NCBI RefSeq assembly: GCF_016859285.1
Contig: NC_053418.1
Location: 3,049,521 to 3,113,520 of the forward strand
Source of the DNA: Xiphias gladius
Lineage: Eukaryota > Chordata > Actinopteri > Istiophoriformes > Xiphiidae
DNA length: 64,000 bases
Direction of reading: 5' to 3'
In this document: piece after piece, positions 59,730 to 64,000 of the stretch
Position numbering within the stretch: position 1 is the first letter of the stretch
Layout of the letters: each line of letters opens with the position of its first letter
The notes under the pieces: model-generated
What the model was told of the DNA's origin: nothing
Seen by the model: the letters and a program-made list of their open reading frames with translations, nothing else
The model's database searches: none
Position numbers and translations under genes: made by a program

Positions 59730-60849
59730 GTCCTTGTACATTTGGTTATAATATTTTCAGCACTGCATTGAGCTGAAGGGTCTTAAATTAATTATGACAT
59801 CAAAATAAATGTTTTTTACATTTTCTAAAGGTAAACTTTATGTATTTTACTATCAAAAATTCAGAAAACATAATTCCAGAGACCTTTAAATCTGGTAACA
59901 GTGTCCCAGGATCATCATATCATTGACTTGAAGATCCCTATAAGAGACGTTCACTGTCAAAAACATTCTGGTCCTAAAACGCAGTATATGTACATCTTAG
60001 AGCCAGATTTAAAGATGTTGTACTATGCCAACAAACAGCTTATCATCTTAAAATACCCAGTGTTTATCAAATCTATGGGGCAACAGTACATAAACTGCGC
60101 AACAACTCCTGCACATACAGACAGAGAGAGTCAGATATTCCCTGTATCTCTCTCTATTTATTTCATATGTTTGCATAGTGGGGGAAGTGACTTGAGGAAA
60201 CCAGGGAAACAATGAGGCACCGCCAAAACAAACCACCCCACCCAACTCAATCCGGCATCCCCCTTTTCCTTTACTGCCCTGTCGCCCTCCTCCCTCCACA
60301 AGCACAGCCGGCTGAGAGGATGCCCCACCCTGGATCGATGAGAAGCACACGGAGTGTGTTTGCGTGCACAAAAGAACTGGGAGATCCAAGAACGTGTGTA
60401 CATGCAGTGCAATAGCCTGAGTGATGTAAAATCTGTGTTGACGTGCAACTGATTAGTAATCAGATTCTTTAGATGACATATCAGTAGTTTAGAGTCTTAC
60501 ATTCCTTTCATTTGGAATTTCATTTGAAGTGAAAAAAAAATTCAAAAAGAAAGAGAAACTCGGATTTAACTACTTAACCACTCAACATCTTGCAATACCA
60601 GGGTGAGATTTTTTTTCTGTTAAGTGGAGAAAAAGGTCAGAAAAGAAGCTCAATTAATGGTAACCAGCATTAACCAAACGTCGCCAGACAGGCCGACTGC
60701 AGCTGAATTTGTGGCTCGTGTCAGCTGGCAACTTTACCGTGTCCGTGCACCAGAGAAACAAATGTAAGCCGTCTCTGGCTTTGTTTCAGTTTTTGGTTTG
60801 GTTTTGGGAGCAGACTGCTTTAGGCCCGATTATCAAACGATAGCGTTTG

Positions 60850-61260
60850 TAAACATCGGCACCCAGAATGGGACTGTCATTCATAGCAAGTCTAGCGTGA
60901 ACCCGGTAACCAGGTGTGCTGGATTTAGGCTGTTCTTTGGTCAAGTAATTTTGGGTACATTAGAAATGTGACGAAATTTATCTTTCTTAGGCTGCCAGCA
61001 TTACAAGCAATGAAAAGTTCTTAGCAGAATTGGGCCAGTTGCGGCTTAGAGTCGGCACACTTGGCTGTGTTTTGGCACTGGAGGGCCAAATGTGAGCCAG
61101 CTCTGGCTGGCTATTTATGGCTGCCAGATTTGGATAGATTTTAGGATGTGTACTTGGCCTGATATTGGCTAATAATTAGTTATTAGCGCTCGAGCTAGCT
61201 TTGGGCCAGTATCGGCACCCAGAATTGGACCAGCGTACTTGGGTTTGATGGGTCTGGCGT
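60850..61260. repeat. eroded tandem repeat
   Basis: TCGGCACCCAGAAT-type units recur at about 60856 and 61212, with a weaker copy near 61053. GGGCCAGT and GCCAGCTCTGGCTGGC motifs lie between them, suggesting a decayed minisatellite. Confidence 0.4.
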
Positions 61261-61969
61261 GAAGTTAGTCATGGAGGACTGTTGGTTCAAGCCATGTTGC
61301 CTACCTGGGACCTGATAGGTTTTGAGGTTGTTTGCCAGGTGGCAGTCTTGTGACTTGTGAAAGTGATCACAGAAGAAAGAAGTGGTGAGAAAAGAAAAAA
61401 AAAAACATGAAATAAGAGAAAACAGAAGGAGTGGAGTGGAGATACAAAAAGTTAAGTGCCAGAGACGGCGATCCAGCTGGAAGCCAGTGACAGGAGTCAT
61501 TTCTTGACAAGTGTGGTTTTGGTAAATGAGGGATGATGGGAGTGCCTCTGTTCGAATACTCAGACCTTAAATCAGTGTTGAGTGAAGGCCAGTCCAGGTA
61601 TTAGAAGAATGGCTTCTCCAGTTTTCTTTCTTGAATGAATCTTAAGTCGTCCAGTTTATCAGAGAGAGTTTCTGAAGGTTGCATTTTTCTGAGATGGAAC
61701 AAATGCCATTAAGGCTCCATCATGAATCTGCCCCGCGGTCCGACCTCTGAGTGAAATAAGTTTTTTTTTTCCTGCAGTGGATCAATAGAGTCTAACAATA
61801 TCTGTAATCATGAGCAGATTTTTGAAGTTTGAGTGTGGATCAATAAAATACCACAGAACTGCAAACAGGATTTAACACAGATATTTGAAAAACAATCTCT
61901 AAACTATGAATACAGTGTTAATACAGCTTTGAAAACTCAGACTGAAACATTTAATCCTGATACGGCCGT

Positions 61970-62275
61970 CAATTAAAGCGGCAGTCAACCAATTTTAAAC
62001 ATCAAGTTCAATTTACCCTTACCGATCGACCTGTGGCAACAGTTGCACTGTGTCATCTGCGGCCCTGGGGGCAGCTATCCCTGACGACGTCATTAGGCTC
62101 AGCACGGGCTCGAAGACGACACACGTGTGTGACAGAAACCGTGATTTACAAACCGGGACCACGGAGTTTAAAAGACGAGGGTATTTACCAGTTGGGGAAG
62201 GGTTGAATGAAAGATGCTATCGAGATGCCAAACCTTTAACTGGTGAACCTATCAGGACACAACACCATTGAGACA
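61970..62275 (+). mobile_element. short dispersed repeat, MITE-like
   Basis: The opening AAAGCGGCAGTCAACCAATT, the interior GCCCTGGGGGCAGCTATCCC and GACGTCATTAGGCTC, and the right side GGAAGGGTTGAATGAAAGAT follow the order of a fish repeat I recognise. It has no coding capacity. Confidence 0.5.
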
Positions 62276-62279
62276 AGTT

Positions 62280-63021
62280 GATGCTCAAGAGAAGCAGCAT
62301 ATTTAGGAAAAATATATTAGGATATTTAGGAAGCTGAAAAGATATTTAGTTTTTTTTTTCCCTGCAGTATTCCTTCGTGCATAAATATACCGACCTCTAA
62401 CGACAATACAACTTTTAATGCTTTAGGGGAAGGCGCTCACAGCACTTGGCTAAGGTCGGGTAAAGATCATGCTTTTGGTTTTAATACTCAAAAAGTTAAC
62501 AGTGACTTGAAGCACGAGGCAGGAAATGTCAAAATATGAAGCCAAATATTTTGGCGTCCGCCACGTAGATTTTAAACGTTCTTTCCCAAAGTTGGGGGCC
62601 TGTCCACCAACTTTATGGAAGTGCTATAAGAAATCATGGTACCCCCTCGGGAAATGCTGTAATCGTGGTCTAACATAGCCTTTTAGAGTTGTAGATGTAC
62701 AGTACAACCCCTCCCAGGCTCTACAGGGGTGTGTCAGTTTATATTTCTCTGCGACACCTCATTTAGTGATTATCTGATAAAGATGAAACCTCTCTTCTGT
62801 TGAAAAAGAAGAAAAAAAATGTTCTCCGTCCAGCGTACTGTATCTACCAGACTGATAAATGTCATGATGTAAACTGCAAAACATGTCAGAGCTATCTGGG
62901 GCCTCCCTGGTGGAGCCTTCCTTGTCTCTGAATCACTGATCTGGTGACGCACAGAGGGAAACAACGGGTAAACAGTCAGAAACAGGGATTCTCGGCATGG
63001 TCACGTCTTCCAGTGTGTGCA

Positions 63022-63059
<38 letters not shown>

Positions 63060-64000
63060 CAGCCTAGCAGGCGAGTATTGGCGTCACATCTAATGAGTCT
63101 CAGGCCCAGCGGGTTGCAATTCCAGCACACCTTCCAACAAACACACAAACTCGCATGCATGAATTCTCTCACTCACTCACACACACACAAACACACACAC
63201 ACACGACTTCCACCCCTGCCACTTCATCACCCAGTGGCGCTCATTTCTTGATCTGGAGGAGAGCCCATGGCCGAGGCTCTTCAGTAACGTGCCACACCGA
63301 GACGTGGGGCTGCCATCGTGAGCTGCAGCTGCGGAGGAACACTGCCGTCCGAAAAGCAAGCACCCACCAATGTGCCTGAGTCCGCGCTGGACGGATGCAC
63401 GCTCTCCACACCTCCTTTCATCCCGCCATCCAGCCCGGAGAGTCAGAACCACCCACACAAAGAAAATGGAACGAATGAACAAGATGTCCAAGATTACATA
63501 ATTCGGAGGCTTTATGTAACAGCAAGGGTGAGCCAGTCTGTTGGAACAGTCCTTTTTAGGGCTCTCCCCTCTCTCCGACTGTCTCACTATTTCCTTTTAC
63601 GAGAAGACGGATGACCGGATGGATGGATGGATGGATGGAAGGTTTGTGTGCCACTGGCGATGCCCAAGAGCGGTACCTCTGTGACAAAGAACGGCACAGA
63701 TGGCGGCCCAGGGCTGGCTGCCGTTCAGGGTACCAAATGGCATGCCACAACAGGTCCAGATGGACTCAGGCTCTCAGTTTTTATTTTTTCCTTTGACTAG
63801 ATGGTGGAAAAACAGTGAGAAAGACAGAGGAGTAAAGAAATAAAGAGAAAAACAGTGAGGCAGGAGGGCAGAGAGACAATAGCTTAACCTGCAATGTGTG
63901 AAAAGGAAAAAAAAAAAAGGAAAAAAAAGATTTGGAGGAAAAGTGGGAGTGTGAAAAACGCAAGAAAAGAAATGGAAGAAATTCTTCAGCTGCATCTTTC
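62280..64000. other. right edge, no gene seen
   Basis: Contains a GT microsatellite (63027-63058), a CA-rich stretch (63177-63204), a GGAT repeat (about 63616-63640) and A-rich purine runs near 63900. The open frames here lack recognisable domains. Confidence 0.5.

Noticed and set aside
63177..63587. 136-codon minus-strand frame near the right edge
   Set aside because: It ends in a CA-repeat translation and shows no domain or splice context, so it was not called a gene.
1..64000. CRISPR arrays, prokaryotic operons, rRNA or intact tRNA genes
   Set aside because: No regularly spaced direct repeats, no operon-like gene packing and no full tRNA fold were seen; the only tRNA-like signals belong to SINEs.

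Overview
The window reads as ray-finned fish (teleost, probably percomorph-type) nuclear DNA. It has short exons separated by introns with GT...AG borders, many CA/GT microsatellites, a CpG-rich promoter, and dispersed repeats of kinds typical of fish genomes (tRNA-derived SINE, Tc1 and hAT remnants, several short inverted-repeat elements). Nothing points to a bacterial or viral system, and I found no new multi-gene system. Repeat families were recognised from memory and were not searched.

Two protein-coding genes can be assembled exon by exon, both on the minus strand. (1) rasgef1b, a Rap/Ras guanine-nucleotide exchange factor of about 473 residues, fills roughly 3.7-38.0 kb. Its CpG-island promoter and probable non-coding exon 1 lie at 37.6-38.0 kb. 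Coding exons 2-14 run from 29.2 kb down to 5.46 kb, and a long 3' UTR ends near 3.75 kb. All thirteen coding exons keep the reading frame across their junctions, so the gene looks intact. (2) A 401-residue Myb/SANT-like DNA-binding protein with a proline-rich linker and a C-terminal coiled coil lies at 42.7-46.9 kb, in three coding exons behind a compact ETS/CRE-like promoter. I do not recognise a gene name for it.

Layout: 1-3.7 kb is downstream flank with a SINE. 3.7-38 kb is rasgef1b, whose introns carry most of the repeats. 38-42.7 kb is an intergenic stretch with a CA/TA microsatellite and a decayed repeat. 42.7-46.9 kb is the Myb/SANT gene. 47.3-47.75 kb is a Tc1/mariner fossil. 48-59.7 kb is gene-free DNA that includes candidate regulatory blocks (48.6-49.35 kb and possibly 51.8-52.75 kb), large CA arrays, an inverted-repeat element at 54.2-54.8 kb and a hAT remnant at 58.4-58.9 kb. 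Near 59.72 kb a polyadenylation signal suggests the 3' end of another minus-strand gene whose coding part lies beyond the right edge or was not recognised.

The observations most worth checking are these. Exons 2-4 of rasgef1b total 444 nt and would form a stop-free circular reading frame if back-spliced. A 76-nt near-perfect hairpin lies in intron 1. Exon 13 sits between extreme homopolymer and CA tracts. The 48.6-49.35 kb block looks like a possible enhancer.
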